Assembly: GCA_036741235.1 (NCBI GenBank)
Contig: DAINSQ010000030.1
Location: 1 to 35,180 of the forward strand
Reading direction: 5' to 3'
Source: JABWBR01 sp036741235
Lineage (GTDB): Bacteria > Bacteroidota > Bacteroidia > Chitinophagales > Saprospiraceae
Length of the DNA stretch: 35,180 bases
Made by a program: the position numbers and the translations under genes. Position 1 is the first letter of the stretch; every line of letters begins with the position of its first letter. The notes under the pieces are model-generated. The model ran no database searches and was not told where the DNA came from. It saw nothing but the letters and a program-made list of their open reading frames with translations. This document shows positions 26,226-35,180 of this stretch, in pieces.

Positions 26226-29200
26226 ATGAATGCACTACAAACGCCGAACGTTGATCGCTTTTCAGCCTACCTGCGCACGCTGGTAAATAGCAGTCCTGCG
26301 CTCGACATTACGCAGGTCCAGGGCGCTGCAGAGGGCGCTTTCTGGGCATATACCTGGTTGGAAGATTTGCTCAACCAGCGCGCTCTGCGCATGGAGATCA
26401 ATGCTTCGCACGATGTGCAGGAGGTGCTGAAAGCGCTTTTTTTTGAGTCTCGCAATGCTGAACGCCTGCAGGCTGTCAAAACGCTGGGGTTTGCCTATCC
26501 GTTTTTTGTAATGCATACAAGTGCGGGCCTTGTTACAGCTCCATTGGTTATCTGGCCGGTTCAACTGGAACCCGATACACAAACTGCCAATCACTGGTGG
26601 TTGAGCTATAGTCCCGATTATTTACCGGTTATTAACCGCCCATTAATGGATTGGCTTCGCGTGCAATGCGGATGGACAGATGACGCCGAATGGCAAGCAT
26701 TGACGCCCCCCAGTGCCTTTTCGTCAGGTCAACTTGCCAATTGGTGTAATGAGCTGACGGCTCGCCTCAATATTAATAATCCCAGCCAAAGCGCATCAAT
26801 TATGCCATGCCCCGATCGCAAATTATTGCAGGCCGGCCCGGGGCAGGATGCCTTGTATTGGTCGGGAGTAGTGGGCATTTTTCCACCGGTTGCTGATGAT
26901 TTTGATATTGAAGTATGGGCTGAAACTGCCCGCTCCACAGCTGTGCTGGAGGGCGAACATCCCTTTGGCGCCAATTCGCTCGATCCTTGGCAGGCCGGCG
27001 TTGTTGAGGCCTATTTGCGGGGAGGCTCTCTGTTGGCAACCGGAGGGAGCGGTACGGGTAAATCGCATCTGGCCCTGCATCTGCTTACTCGCACTCTTGG
27101 CAATGGCGGCAAATGCCTGGTCGTATCGCAAAGCACGACGGCGCTGAAATACCTTCAGGATCAAATGGTGGCATTGGGCCTCGAACGTTTGCAATGGTTG
27201 ATGCGCGACGAGGTGATCGACAAAACGGTGTTGCTGGAGACGCTAAAAACGCTGGCGAAAACTGAAAATGTCAATTTGCCTGCGTTTGATAACGGCGCTT
27301 TTCGCAGGCAGGTCGACAAAGCCATGAGGGAAAAATCTCGCCTCGATCAACGCTATATGTCGGTGCGCAAAAAAGTATTCGGCGCTTACGATTGGTCGGA
27401 AACGGTAGGTATTTTCCTCTCTGCCACCCGCCGGGAAGGCAAAGAACTACTGAGCAGCCAGCTAAACCCACAGGATTTTTCCTATCAATACGAGGAATTT
27501 TTGTCGATAAAAAATGCGGTAAACAATTGCTTCCCCTTGTTCCAGCGCATCAATACCCTCAATCACCCGTTGCGCAACCTGAATGCAGGCATTTTTATTC
27601 ACCAATCAAAAGCGGAAGGGCTTGAATTTATTGAGCAAAAGCAGGAAGCGTTTTTGGCGAAAGCCCAACAATTGCAATTAGAATACATCGCTACCTATAA
27701 TGCCTACGGCGATCAGCTCATGAACCACTACGAGCAGTATTATGCCGAGTTGCAGGATATAAGCGAACAGATACACGATGCCGTGCGGGACCATACCAAT
27801 CGTTTCGGCGAGGCTTTTGTGCACGGCAGCGCCGCCTTTTCCAGCTTGCGCAGCATTTTTTCTGATAAATACAAGGAGATCAGGTTGGCTAAAAAATCCG
27901 TAGCCAATTTATACAAAACGCTTAAAACAACGTTTTCCACCCATAAATACATTGATTTTACTTTTCCGAATTGGGACGAAAATAACCCGGTTGCCCAATT
28001 GGAGAAAATTCTCGATCAGTTTGAAGGCGCGCTTAAAAAGTGGCGCAAAGAATTGCCAGGCGGGGTGCAGGAAGAATTGCTGCGTCTCAACCATAAAACA
28101 GTTAATCCGCATGTGGATGGACACGATAAAGTTCAAATCATTGAAGATCACCTCAACGATCTGGTAGAAGAACTCAACGAATCGGGTTTGTATCAATTGC
28201 CTTTTGAAAACAAAATGCTGACTATTTCGCGCCAGCAAAAATACCTGGAAGATACGATAGACCAGTTGGAGGTAACCCGGCTCAATTTGCGCGATTACGA
28301 TGTATTCTACGACTGGCAGCGCAATTGGTTTCAACTGCCCGAAAATGCCCGCCGGGTGGTACGGGCGTTGGCCAAGGTGCGCCCCCCTGATTGGGTAGGC
28401 GCTTTTGAGAGTTGGTACCTCAACAATTGCCTGGCCAAGGCTTATGATGCCGCTCTGCCGGTAAAGGATTTTGATCCCAAGCCCTGCGTTTCGGCAATAA
28501 AAGCAGTTCGCGACATGCTACCCGCTCAACTATTGCATCTTTGGCAGGATAAAAAAGAAGAATCGCTTCGCGCAGCCAGGAGGTCGGGGCGCAATCAATA
28601 CGAATTATTATTTGGAAAGAAAAATATAGAGCTCGCCGCTTCCATGGATCTCGCCGGTTTGCTCGAAGGGGGTATGGAGGTCGTCGGCGGAGTATTGCCG
28701 GTATGGCTCACTACGCCCCAACTGGCTCAAAGGGTTTTTCCTGCCGGCGAGCGCGCTTTTGATCTGTTAATCGTAGAGGAAGGCCATACGTTGGAGGCCG
28801 GCGATATTGCTCCGTTGCTTCCATTGGCCCGGCAAACGGTTGTGCTTGCTAATCCCCAACTTATACCCGAAGATCAATCCAACGCATTGCCCGTCGTTAT
28901 GCGAAAAGCAGGAATAAGGGAAATACCTCTGGGCATCTGTCACTATTGGCGCCCCGGCGACCTGTCGCCATTGCTCAACCCTAACGTGGAATGGGGAGAG
29001 GAGGCACTCGGCGTTTTTCAATTAAAACTGGAACAAGTGGAAGGGCGCTACGAGCTTCATTCCCAAACCAATGCGGCAGAAGCCCAGCGCCTCATTCAAT
29101 TGCTCAACGATATACAGCCAACGCCCCAGCGAACCTATCCGTCGGTGGGAATCGTTTGTTGTACAACGGGACAACGGAACCTCATTGCCGATTATTTACT

Positions 29201-29969
29201 ACAGATCAAGCTGAGACGTTTTCCCGGCGTTGAGAAAATACAGCAATTGGAACGCAATGGCTTACAGGTCTATACAATTGATGAAATGAACGGCATCCAC
29301 CCTGATATTCTTTTCTTTTCAGGAACGTATGGCATTACAGGGTGGGAGGGGCAAGTGGAAGGCTGCCGCGACTTTTACGAAGGCGAAGCCGGTCTTCGAC
29401 TGCTTTATTTGCTGATGAGCCGGCCGTTGAAATCGTTGTATTTGCTCAATTCAATTCCCGAATCTATACTCGACGACTGGTCGCATACCCCCCAGCTCAA
29501 ATCCCTGTTTTTATTGGGTAATTATTTTCGCTATGCCGCTTATGTGCAACAAGCGGATGCTAAAAAACAGGATCAATTGGTCGCTTTGCTCCGGCAAGGG
29601 CTGGGAATTGAGAAAAAACTCGCAAGTTCGGGGTTTGCTGCCGAACTTGCGCTGCGGTTGGAAGCCTATATTGAACCCGGCAGGCTGCGGCTCGACGTAC
29701 CTATGGGCGAATGGAGATTTCCCCTGTTGGTACAACAGAAAGGAGAGAGCGGAGAGGCGTATTACCTGCAACCCGATGGTTTCTTCGCCCATGCTGCGGC
29801 TACTGATCATGTCTGGGAATTTGAACAACGCAAACGACTGGAAGCATTGCACATTAAGGTGATGCCGGTATGGTCGGCCGCCTGGTGGAAAAATGCCGGT
29901 TTTGAAACCCGTAAACTGGCGGCGGCGCTGATTCAGGTGGATGAAGACCAGCTTGAAGAAAAGGACTAA
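26226..29969 (+). CDS. SF1-helicase-like protein with degenerate motifs and a Vsr-like C-terminal domain
   Basis: A 1247-residue protein. Residues 1-240 resemble the DUF4011-type N-terminal region in position, weakly. A Q-like motif DPWQ lies at 253-256, Walker A GGSGTGKS at 273-280, and the motif Ia-like CLVVSQSTTAL at ~297-307. A long helical insertion fills ~330-800. The segment WLTTPQLAQRVFP then FDLLIVEEGHTLE (845-857) aligns with the SF1 motif II region (DEAS becomes EEGH), and ANPQLIPED replaces the motif III GDxxQLPP. LLYLLMSRPLKSLYLL matches motif VI in position, keeping one Arg. The C-terminal ~100 residues end RKRLEALHIKVMPVWSAAWW, the Vsr/DUF559-type ending, but the expected catalytic Asp and Glu look replaced (QPDG for ECDG, at ~1182-1185). 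The ATG is at 26226; a weak -7-like TTATTTTG lies upstream at 26197. Function is open: anti-phage helicase-nuclease relative or repurposed ATPase. Confidence 0.7.
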   Translation: MNALQTPNVDRFSAYLRTLVNSSPALDITQVQGAAEGAFWAYTWLEDLLNQRALRMEINASHDVQEVLKALFFESRNAERLQAVKTLGFAYPFFVMHTSAGLVTAPLVIWPVQLEPDTQTANHWWLSYSPDYLPVINRPLMDWLRVQCGWTDDAEWQALTPPSAFSSGQLANWCNELTARLNINNPSQSASIMPCPDRKLLQAGPGQDALYWSGVVGIFPPVADDFDIEVWAETARSTAVLEGEHPFGANSLDPWQAGVVEAYLRGGSLLATGGSGTGKSHLALHLLTRTLGNGGKCLVVSQSTTALKYLQDQMVALGLERLQWLMRDEVIDKTVLLETLKTLAKTENVNLPAFDNGAFRRQVDKAMREKSRLDQRYMSVRKKVFGAYDWSETVGIFLSATRREGKELLSSQLNPQDFSYQYEEFLSIKNAVNNCFPLFQRINTLNHPLRNLNAGIFIHQSKAEGLEFIEQKQEAFLAKAQQLQLEYIATYNAYGDQLMNHYEQYYAELQDISEQIHDAVRDHTNRFGEAFVHGSAAFSSLRSIFSDKYKEIRLAKKSVANLYKTLKTTFSTHKYIDFTFPNWDENNPVAQLEKILDQFEGALKKWRKELPGGVQEELLRLNHKTVNPHVDGHDKVQIIEDHLNDLVEELNESGLYQLPFENKMLTISRQQKYLEDTIDQLEVTRLNLRDYDVFYDWQRNWFQLPENARRVVRALAKVRPPDWVGAFESWYLNNCLAKAYDAALPVKDFDPKPCVSAIKAVRDMLPAQLLHLWQDKKEESLRAARRSGRNQYELLFGKKNIELAASMDLAGLLEGGMEVVGGVLPVWLTTPQLAQRVFPAGERAFDLLIVEEGHTLEAGDIAPLLPLARQTVVLANPQLIPEDQSNALPVVMRKAGIREIPLGICHYWRPGDLSPLLNPNVEWGEEALGVFQLKLEQVEGRYELHSQTNAAEAQRLIQLLNDIQPTPQRTYPSVGIVCCTTGQRNLIADYLLQIKLRRFPGVEKIQQLERNGLQVYTIDEMNGIHPDILFFSGTYGITGWEGQVEGCRDFYEGEAGLRLLYLLMSRPLKSLYLLNSIPESILDDWSHTPQLKSLFLLGNYFRYAAYVQQADAKKQDQLVALLRQGLGIEKKLASSGFAAELALRLEAYIEPGRLRLDVPMGEWRFPLLVQQKGESGEAYYLQPDGFFAHAAATDHVWEFEQRKRLEALHIKVMPVWSAAWWKNAGFETRKLAAALIQVDEDQLEEKD

Positions 29970-30448
29970 TCCAGACGCTCAACGGGTAGAGGGTCTGTGC
30001 TTTGCAATAATAACTCTGCATTAGAACAATGCAAGACGGGATGTATGAAGTCGGGCGCTACTTCTGCCAGAGGCGCCAGGGCAAAATTGCGCGCTTGCAA
30101 ATAAGGATGAGGGATTTTGAGATCGGGATGATCAATTATATCATCGCCGTAATATAAGATGTCAATATCGATTGTTCTTGAGCCCCATTTAACCAGCCTG
30201 TGACGGCCCATCTTCATTTCTATGGCCAGTATTCGTGTCAGTATCTCAAGGGGAGGGTAGGGGCTCATCAGGGCCATCACCTGGTTGAGGTAATCGGGTT
30301 GGTCTTCGATACCCCAGGCTTTCGTGCGGTAAATTGCCGATATGCGCGACAAAGTACCGACTTCTTCCAGCAAGTGTTGGCGCGCTGTATCGAGATATTG
30401 CTTTGTGTCGCCTATATTGCTGCCGAGTAATAAAAATACTTCTTTCAT
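29966..30448 (-). CDS. folK: 2-amino-4-hydroxy-6-hydroxymethyldihydropteridine pyrophosphokinase
   Basis: HPPK transfers pyrophosphate from ATP to the pterin in folate synthesis. A 160-residue protein with the start LLLGSNIGD, AWGIEDQPDYLNQV and the catalytic-loop/metal motif RTIDIDILYYGD. The ATG at 30448 is used; the longer frame begins at a TTG. Its stop overlaps that of the helicase-like gene by 4 bases. It stands alone here and is divergent from the giant surface protein, without the usual folate neighbours. Confidence 0.94.
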   Translation of the reverse strand: MKEVFLLLGSNIGDTKQYLDTARQHLLEEVGTLSRISAIYRTKAWGIEDQPDYLNQVMALMSPYPPLEILTRILAIEMKMGRHRLVKWGSRTIDIDILYYGDDIIDHPDLKIPHPYLQARNFALAPLAEVAPDFIHPVLHCSNAELLLQSTDPLPVERLD

Positions 30449-30490
30449 GGCATTAATGAGTCTTGAAAGTTTCAAATCCCAAATTTTGTT

Positions 30491-30498
30491 TAATTTTG
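30491..30498 (+). promoter_or_regulatory. -7 box TAATTTTG for the surface protein gene
   Basis: Exact TAnnTTTG match, 36 bases before ATG 30535. No -33 match at standard spacing. It lies downstream of the TTG at 30463 that opens the long frame. Confidence 0.45.
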
Positions 30499-30534
30499 AT
30501 CAATTCTCTTTCATCTCAAACGAAACGCATCAGA

Positions 30535-33500
30535 ATGAGATCACTTTTCTACGGAATTTTTTTCACACTATTCGGAACACTAGCTATTGCCCAACCCATT
30601 AACGACGATTGTAGCGGGTTAATTGATCTGGGGGAACTACCCGCTTGTCCGACTACTATTTTTACCAATGTTGACGCTACGGCATCCAATATCGGTTTTG
30701 GCAATATCCCCTCGTGTTTCAACGGTGGAGGTACTCAAAGAGACGTGTGGTTCTCCTTTACCACTGTCGATACCATTATTGATATTACCATTACGCTTAC
30801 GGGCGTAGCCACAGGCCCCAATGCCGACGCCATCCTGAATCCTCAAATCGCCCTTTACAGAGGCGATTGTTCTGTGGATGGACTGGCTGAATTGGCCTGT
30901 ATTTCGGCCCCCAATGGCAATACGCAATTGGAATTGGATGTGCTGGGCCTTACGCCCAACGAAACGTATTTTATACGGGTAAATGATTATTCTGCTTCCG
31001 CAAGTCCGAATTGGGGGGATTTTACCCTCTGCGTTGACGAGTACGTGCCGGCAATTAACATTGGCGACGAACCCAGTACGACGGCTTGTTTTGGAACGCT
31101 GTACGACTCCGGCGGCCCGGATGGCGATTATTCCGCAGGTGAAAACCATACCTTCACGATTTGTCCCAACGACATCCACCAATGTATCGAGTTGACGGTT
31201 CTCGACTTTCAGATGGAGCCGGGCTTCGATGAATTGACAGTGTATGCCGGCGATAATGTAGGGGATCCGGTGATTTCGACTCTGACGGGGTTTGGCAACG
31301 GCCAGCCTTTTGTTATTCAAGCTTCTTCTACATGCGTTACGCTTCAGTTTTCTTCCGACGGTTCGGTTCAGGATGCCGGTTTTGAACTGGAATGGACCTG
31401 CTCGCCCCTGGCTTGCGACGGCTCCAGCATTGACAACCCTACGGTGATTAATTCGCTGCCCTTTAACTCTTCGAATTATAGCACTTGCGACGACGCGGCG
31501 AATTTCGGCAGCAGCCCCTGTAGTAACGATGCTTTCCTCAATGGTCCCGAATACGTGTTTGCTTACGAATCGCCGGGCGATATTTGCGTAAGCGTAACGA
31601 TATCGGGCGCCAGCCCAGGCACCGGCGTGTTAATCCTGAACGGCCCCGTTGACGATCCCAACACCCTGTGCGTAGCCCAAAGCACTACGGGCATCATCAA
31701 TGCCGCCAACTTACAATTGCCTGGTACTTATTACATTGTTGTTGATAATGCCGCCGGTTGTACCGATTTTAATATTCTGGTACAGGAAACGGAATGCCAA
31801 TTGGCGCCCGGTTTGGCGGCTGCGCTCTGCAATCCGCTCAATGGTTGTATTGAAGAGGGCGGCGTACCGTCTATTTTCTTTTTTGAACAAGGCTTTCAGG
31901 ATATTGACGTACCCAACGGCTCCAATGATGGTTGCTGGCTGGGAGTAGGCGTTCAACCCAATTTTTATTGGTTTACCATCCAGGCGCAGGCAGACGGCCC
32001 CTTCGGATTTGTGCTGGAAAGCGCCGATGTGCCTTCCGATATTGACTTTAGCGTGTGGGGGCCCTTTACCCAGCAGCAGGTATGTGAAACGCCGCTGCAA
32101 GTCATTAATTTTGTGACGAACAACCAACCCATCAGGAGTTCCTGGGCTGCCGGCGGCGATCCCACCGGCCTGGCCGACATTCACCCCGTATTAGGCACGC
32201 CGGTTACCGATACGTGGGACTGCGGAAACTTCCCCGGCGCCGGCGGCGATGATTTTGTCAGCACCATCGCGGCTCAGGAAGGCGAAGTTTACGTCGTTTT
32301 GTCTAACGACTGGGGCAACCAGATTATCAACGGGGGCATCTCCATCGACTGGTCGCCTTCCGATCCTGATGTGTTGATCCCGGTCCCGACGATTATTGAA
32401 GGCGGCGATACAACGGTTTGCGTAGGCCAGTCCGTTCAAATTGCCATCTCTAGCGGCGTAAATAATATAGAATGGATTGAAGGCGCCTCTACGCTTTCCT
32501 GCGACGATTGCTTCGATCCTGTCGCTACGCCTACTGAAACTACCGTTTACAAGGCAATTGTAGAAAGTGTATGTTATACTGATACTATTAAGGTAGAGGT
32601 AATCGTTTTTGACGTTACCGCCGGCGCTGATATTACCGTGTGTACCGGCGAACAGTTCGAAATCGTTGCCGGGGCCGATTTTGATCCTGCATTGGCGACC
32701 TACTCCTGGACTACGCCTGCCGGCATTGCCCTGAGTTGCGATGATTGTCCCAATCCGACCGTCACAGCCGTTTCCGCGGGCAACCACCCGGTTATCGTAA
32801 CGCTTACTGCGCCCAACTGCGTGCTTAGCGATACCACCGTTGTTACCGTATTGCCCCAACAAGCGCCCCAGGCTGTAGTGAGCGACGACCAGCAGGTGTG
32901 TACGGGCGCCACTGTCGGACTCGGAGGACCGCCCATTGCGGGGGTAAATTATTTCTGGACTTCGCAGCCTGCCGGCTTTACATCGACGTTGTCTAACCCG
33001 TCGGTTTCGCCTGCTCAGACAATCACTTATTTCCTTACGGCCACCAATAACAGCTGTCCGCTCCCTTCTATAGACAGCGTTACAGTGATTGTCGATACCA
33101 ATCCGATTTTGAATGTGTCTGCCGATACGGCCATATGCCAGGGCGTACCGCTTGTGATGGGTACAACTGCTATTGAGCCTAATACAACCTACCTGTGGGA
33201 CGGGCCGGCGTTGATCGAAGAGCCGACCAACCCCAATACATTGGTTTATCCGGAAGCTGCGGGTACTTATATTCTGACGGCTACCCGCGGCGCCTGCACG
33301 GTTACGGCCTCGGTTGATGTGACCATAACGCCGATTGCCATTGATATTTTGTTATTTGATACTTTAGTGGTTTGTCGAGGTACTACCGTCAATTTACAAG
33401 CGACTACCACGCCTGCCAACGTGCCGGCTGTGTGGACGCCTAATAACGGTACGCTCAACACAACAGTAGGCAACAGTGTATTGGCTACGCCGCAAACTAT

Positions 33501-35103
33501 AACCACCTATACTGCCACTGTAACGACGCCTGGATGTTTGAAAACAGATCAGGTTACGATTGTGGTTGATTCGCTGCCGTCCAACCTGACCACTATGCCG
33601 CAGGATACCAATATTTGCGAAGGTGAAGTATTGGTATTGACCACGCCGGTTTTTGAACCCAGTGATTTCCCCGATATCGATTTTCTCTGGCAACCTTCGG
33701 TAGGCCAGCAATCGCCCGACAGCCTGCTCAATCTGGTTGTAACGCCGGATACGACCACCGTTTATTTCCGAATTACAACTAATGGCGTTTGTTCTGATAC
33801 CACTTATGCAAGGGTGGAAGTGACGCCTATTCCAACTGTTTCATTGCCTGGAGATACTATATTATGCCAGGGGGCTTCCTTGCAGCTCAACGCTGTTTTT
33901 GCGCCGGATATCGATGAAATCACCTGGGAACCCGCCGACGGGCTGAGCTGTACGGACTGCCCCAACCCGATAGCTACGCCGGGCAATGACATAACCTACC
34001 AGGTCACCGGCAAACTCAATAATTGCCCGACTGGAACATCGATATTCATAGATGTCATATTGCCACCGGTAATCAGTGTGCCGCCTACGACGGAAATCTG
34101 CGAGGGTGATTCTACTGCCGCCCTGTTGTTATCGGCGCCGGAGCCTATGGTCAGCTATGAGTGGACCTCGCCTTCGATGCCCAATTTTGTTTCGAATGAT
34201 CCGTTACAGACTTTTGCTCCAACTGTTACTACCACTTATTCGTTGACAGCTACAAACGAGTGCTTCAACAGATCGGCGCAAACGACCGTTTTTGTCGTTA
34301 ACGATGCAACCGTCAATGTAGACGATGTCGTAATTTGCGCCGGCGACCCCTTGACACTAACCGCAGAGGGGACAGCACCCGACGGCGTCAGCGAAGGGTA
34401 TGTTTGGCAGGTTAACGGCGCCACCCTTACCGGTTCTACCATTACAGTAGAAGGTCTGAATACCAGCACACAAATTATTTTGACTTACAACTACGGCCCC
34501 GGCTGCGGCTCTGTGAATGATACCATCAATGTCAACGTGTTGGGCAGCGAATTTGCCGTCAGCCTGACTGTAACGCCCAGCGATTCGCTCCTCGCTCTTG
34601 ATACTTTGGTATTAACGGCGGATGTAGTTCCTCCCGGGCTTGGCGGACTCACCTACACCTGGTTTGAAAATGATATCGAAATAGGAGAAACAACGACCTC
34701 CTCGTTTACGCATATAGCCCCCTTCATTGATCGTGCCGATACAGATGGAGAGGAGTACGTTTATAAAGTGGTGGTAACATCACCGGAAGGCTGCGAGCGT
34801 TTCGACCAGATGCCGGTCCGAATATTGCCCCTGGATTATAAGATTCCCAATGTGTTTACGCCCAACGGAGATAATCGAAATGACTTCTTTAAGGTCTTCT
34901 TCAAGCGCAATTTTGTGGTCGAGGAACTTAAGGTATACAACCGCTGGGGCCAACTCGTGTTTGAAGCAGGCGGTAATAACGCCGCCTGGGATGGCAATTA
35001 CAAGGGGGAACCAGCGCCTTCGGATGTCTATATTTATCGCGCCCTTATTAAGCTGGGAGATCAGGCGTTTGAGGAGAAGGGAGATGTGACGTTGATAAGG
35101 TGA
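30535..35103 (+). CDS. giant T9SS-exported surface protein, type B (CHU_C) sorting domain
   Basis: A 1522-residue protein. The start is ATG 30535, because it begins a signal peptide (residues 1-20, ending LAIAQ). A beta domain at ~22-175 contains DVWFSFTTVDT, as in PPC-type domains. A CUB-like domain lies at ~183-289 (CFGTLYDSGGPDGDYSAGE, then FDELTVYAGDN). Two further PPC-like beta domains cover ~294-615. About nine Ig-like repeats, each opening with an (I/V/L)C-x-G motif, run from ~622 to ~1345; some contain LSCDDC-xxP. The end (~1435-1522) is the gliding-associated C-terminal domain, NVFTPNGDNRNDFF, LKVYNRWGQLVFEA, YKGEPAPSDVYIYRA. That domain targets proteins to the type IX secretion system, and the Ig-like array suggests a surface adhesin. 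Stop is TGA, followed by the 10-bp repeat. Confidence 0.9.
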   Translation: MRSLFYGIFFTLFGTLAIAQPINDDCSGLIDLGELPACPTTIFTNVDATASNIGFGNIPSCFNGGGTQRDVWFSFTTVDTIIDITITLTGVATGPNADAILNPQIALYRGDCSVDGLAELACISAPNGNTQLELDVLGLTPNETYFIRVNDYSASASPNWGDFTLCVDEYVPAINIGDEPSTTACFGTLYDSGGPDGDYSAGENHTFTICPNDIHQCIELTVLDFQMEPGFDELTVYAGDNVGDPVISTLTGFGNGQPFVIQASSTCVTLQFSSDGSVQDAGFELEWTCSPLACDGSSIDNPTVINSLPFNSSNYSTCDDAANFGSSPCSNDAFLNGPEYVFAYESPGDICVSVTISGASPGTGVLILNGPVDDPNTLCVAQSTTGIINAANLQLPGTYYIVVDNAAGCTDFNILVQETECQLAPGLAAALCNPLNGCIEEGGVPSIFFFEQGFQDIDVPNGSNDGCWLGVGVQPNFYWFTIQAQADGPFGFVLESADVPSDIDFSVWGPFTQQQVCETPLQVINFVTNNQPIRSSWAAGGDPTGLADIHPVLGTPVTDTWDCGNFPGAGGDDFVSTIAAQEGEVYVVLSNDWGNQIINGGISIDWSPSDPDVLIPVPTIIEGGDTTVCVGQSVQIAISSGVNNIEWIEGASTLSCDDCFDPVATPTETTVYKAIVESVCYTDTIKVEVIVFDVTAGADITVCTGEQFEIVAGADFDPALATYSWTTPAGIALSCDDCPNPTVTAVSAGNHPVIVTLTAPNCVLSDTTVVTVLPQQAPQAVVSDDQQVCTGATVGLGGPPIAGVNYFWTSQPAGFTSTLSNPSVSPAQTITYFLTATNNSCPLPSIDSVTVIVDTNPILNVSADTAICQGVPLVMGTTAIEPNTTYLWDGPALIEEPTNPNTLVYPEAAGTYILTATRGACTVTASVDVTITPIAIDILLFDTLVVCRGTTVNLQATTTPANVPAVWTPNNGTLNTTVGNSVLATPQTITTYTATVTTPGCLKTDQVTIVVDSLPSNLTTMPQDTNICEGEVLVLTTPVFEPSDFPDIDFLWQPSVGQQSPDSLLNLVVTPDTTTVYFRITTNGVCSDTTYARVEVTPIPTVSLPGDTILCQGASLQLNAVFAPDIDEITWEPADGLSCTDCPNPIATPGNDITYQVTGKLNNCPTGTSIFIDVILPPVISVPPTTEICEGDSTAALLLSAPEPMVSYEWTSPSMPNFVSNDPLQTFAPTVTTTYSLTATNECFNRSAQTTVFVVNDATVNVDDVVICAGDPLTLTAEGTAPDGVSEGYVWQVNGATLTGSTITVEGLNTSTQIILTYNYGPGCGSVNDTINVNVLGSEFAVSLTVTPSDSLLALDTLVLTADVVPPGLGGLTYTWFENDIEIGETTTSSFTHIAPFIDRADTDGEEYVYKVVVTSPEGCERFDQMPVRILPLDYKIPNVFTPNGDNRNDFFKVFFKRNFVVEELKVYNRWGQLVFEAGGNNAAWDGNYKGEPAPSDVYIYRALIKLGDQAFEEKGDVTLIR

Positions 35104-35110
35104 GGTGAGG

Positions 35111-35180
35111 ATGAAGGGTTATGAGGGGTTATGAAGGGTTATGAAGGGTTATGAGGGGTTATGAAGGGTTATGAAGGGTT
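35111..35180. repeat. 10-bp tandem repeat at contig edge
   Basis: Seven copies of ATGA(A/G)GGGTT run to the last base. The variant order is A-G-A-A-G-A-A, so the array has a 30-bp higher-order unit (A, G, A) in just over two copies. It begins 7 bases after the stop of the surface protein gene and is cut off by the contig end, so the true length is unknown. Confidence 0.9.

Overview
The window looks like a complete 35-kb contig from a member of the Bacteroidota, probably Saprospiria/Chitinophagia-like. Four things point there: a fused lpxC-fabZ gene, gldA-gldF-gldG gliding genes, a giant surface protein with a type B (CHU_C) type IX secretion sorting domain, and near-exact Bacteroidota promoter boxes (TAnnTTTG) in front of almost every transcription unit. 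Genus placement is inference. The left edge is a 53-base poly-C run, probably an assembly artefact. The right edge breaks off inside a 10-bp tandem repeat.

Layout. (1) 1-4.2 kb: the 3'-truncated end of a lineage-specific membrane protein on the minus strand, a repeat-rich leader, then a secreted 40-residue-repeat coiled-coil protein on the plus strand that is cut by one in-frame TAA. (2) 8.4-4.2 kb, minus strand, probably one operon: a secreted hypothetical protein, a small membrane-anchored helical protein, purC, a DUF819 membrane protein and a DNA/RNA non-specific endonuclease lipoprotein. (3) 8.5-17.3 kb, plus strand: a DUF4163/DUF3298 lipoprotein, a META-domain lipoprotein, a GT39-type glycosyltransferase, a TamB-like giant and a DUF2461 protein. 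(4) 21.3-17.3 kb, minus strand: the lipid A block lpxD, lpxC-fabZ, lpxA and an unusual soluble ABC ATPase. (5) hemC on the plus strand, divergent from lpxD and convergent with gldG. (6) 25.4-22.2 kb, minus strand: the gldA-gldF-gldG operon. (7) 25.6-30.0 kb, plus strand: a MORN-repeat lipoprotein and a 1247-residue SF1-helicase-like protein. (8) folK on the minus strand. (9) A 1522-residue T9SS-exported adhesin-like protein on the plus strand.

Much of the content concerns the cell envelope: lipid A synthesis, TamB, lipoproteins, gliding ABC transporter and T9SS cargo. Housekeeping metabolism (purC, hemC, folK) is interleaved. The DNA is compact: three convergent pairs overlap through their stop codons. 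No rRNA, tRNA, CRISPR array, insertion sequence or prophage was seen.

The most notable items are the helicase-like protein, whose helicase motifs II and III and C-terminal nuclease-like fold are altered, and the hendecad super-repeat protein, whose stop codon falls exactly on a conserved hydrophobic position without disturbing the repeat register. Several starts given here are downstream of the longest open frame, because a TAnnTTTG box or a signal peptide decides the start.
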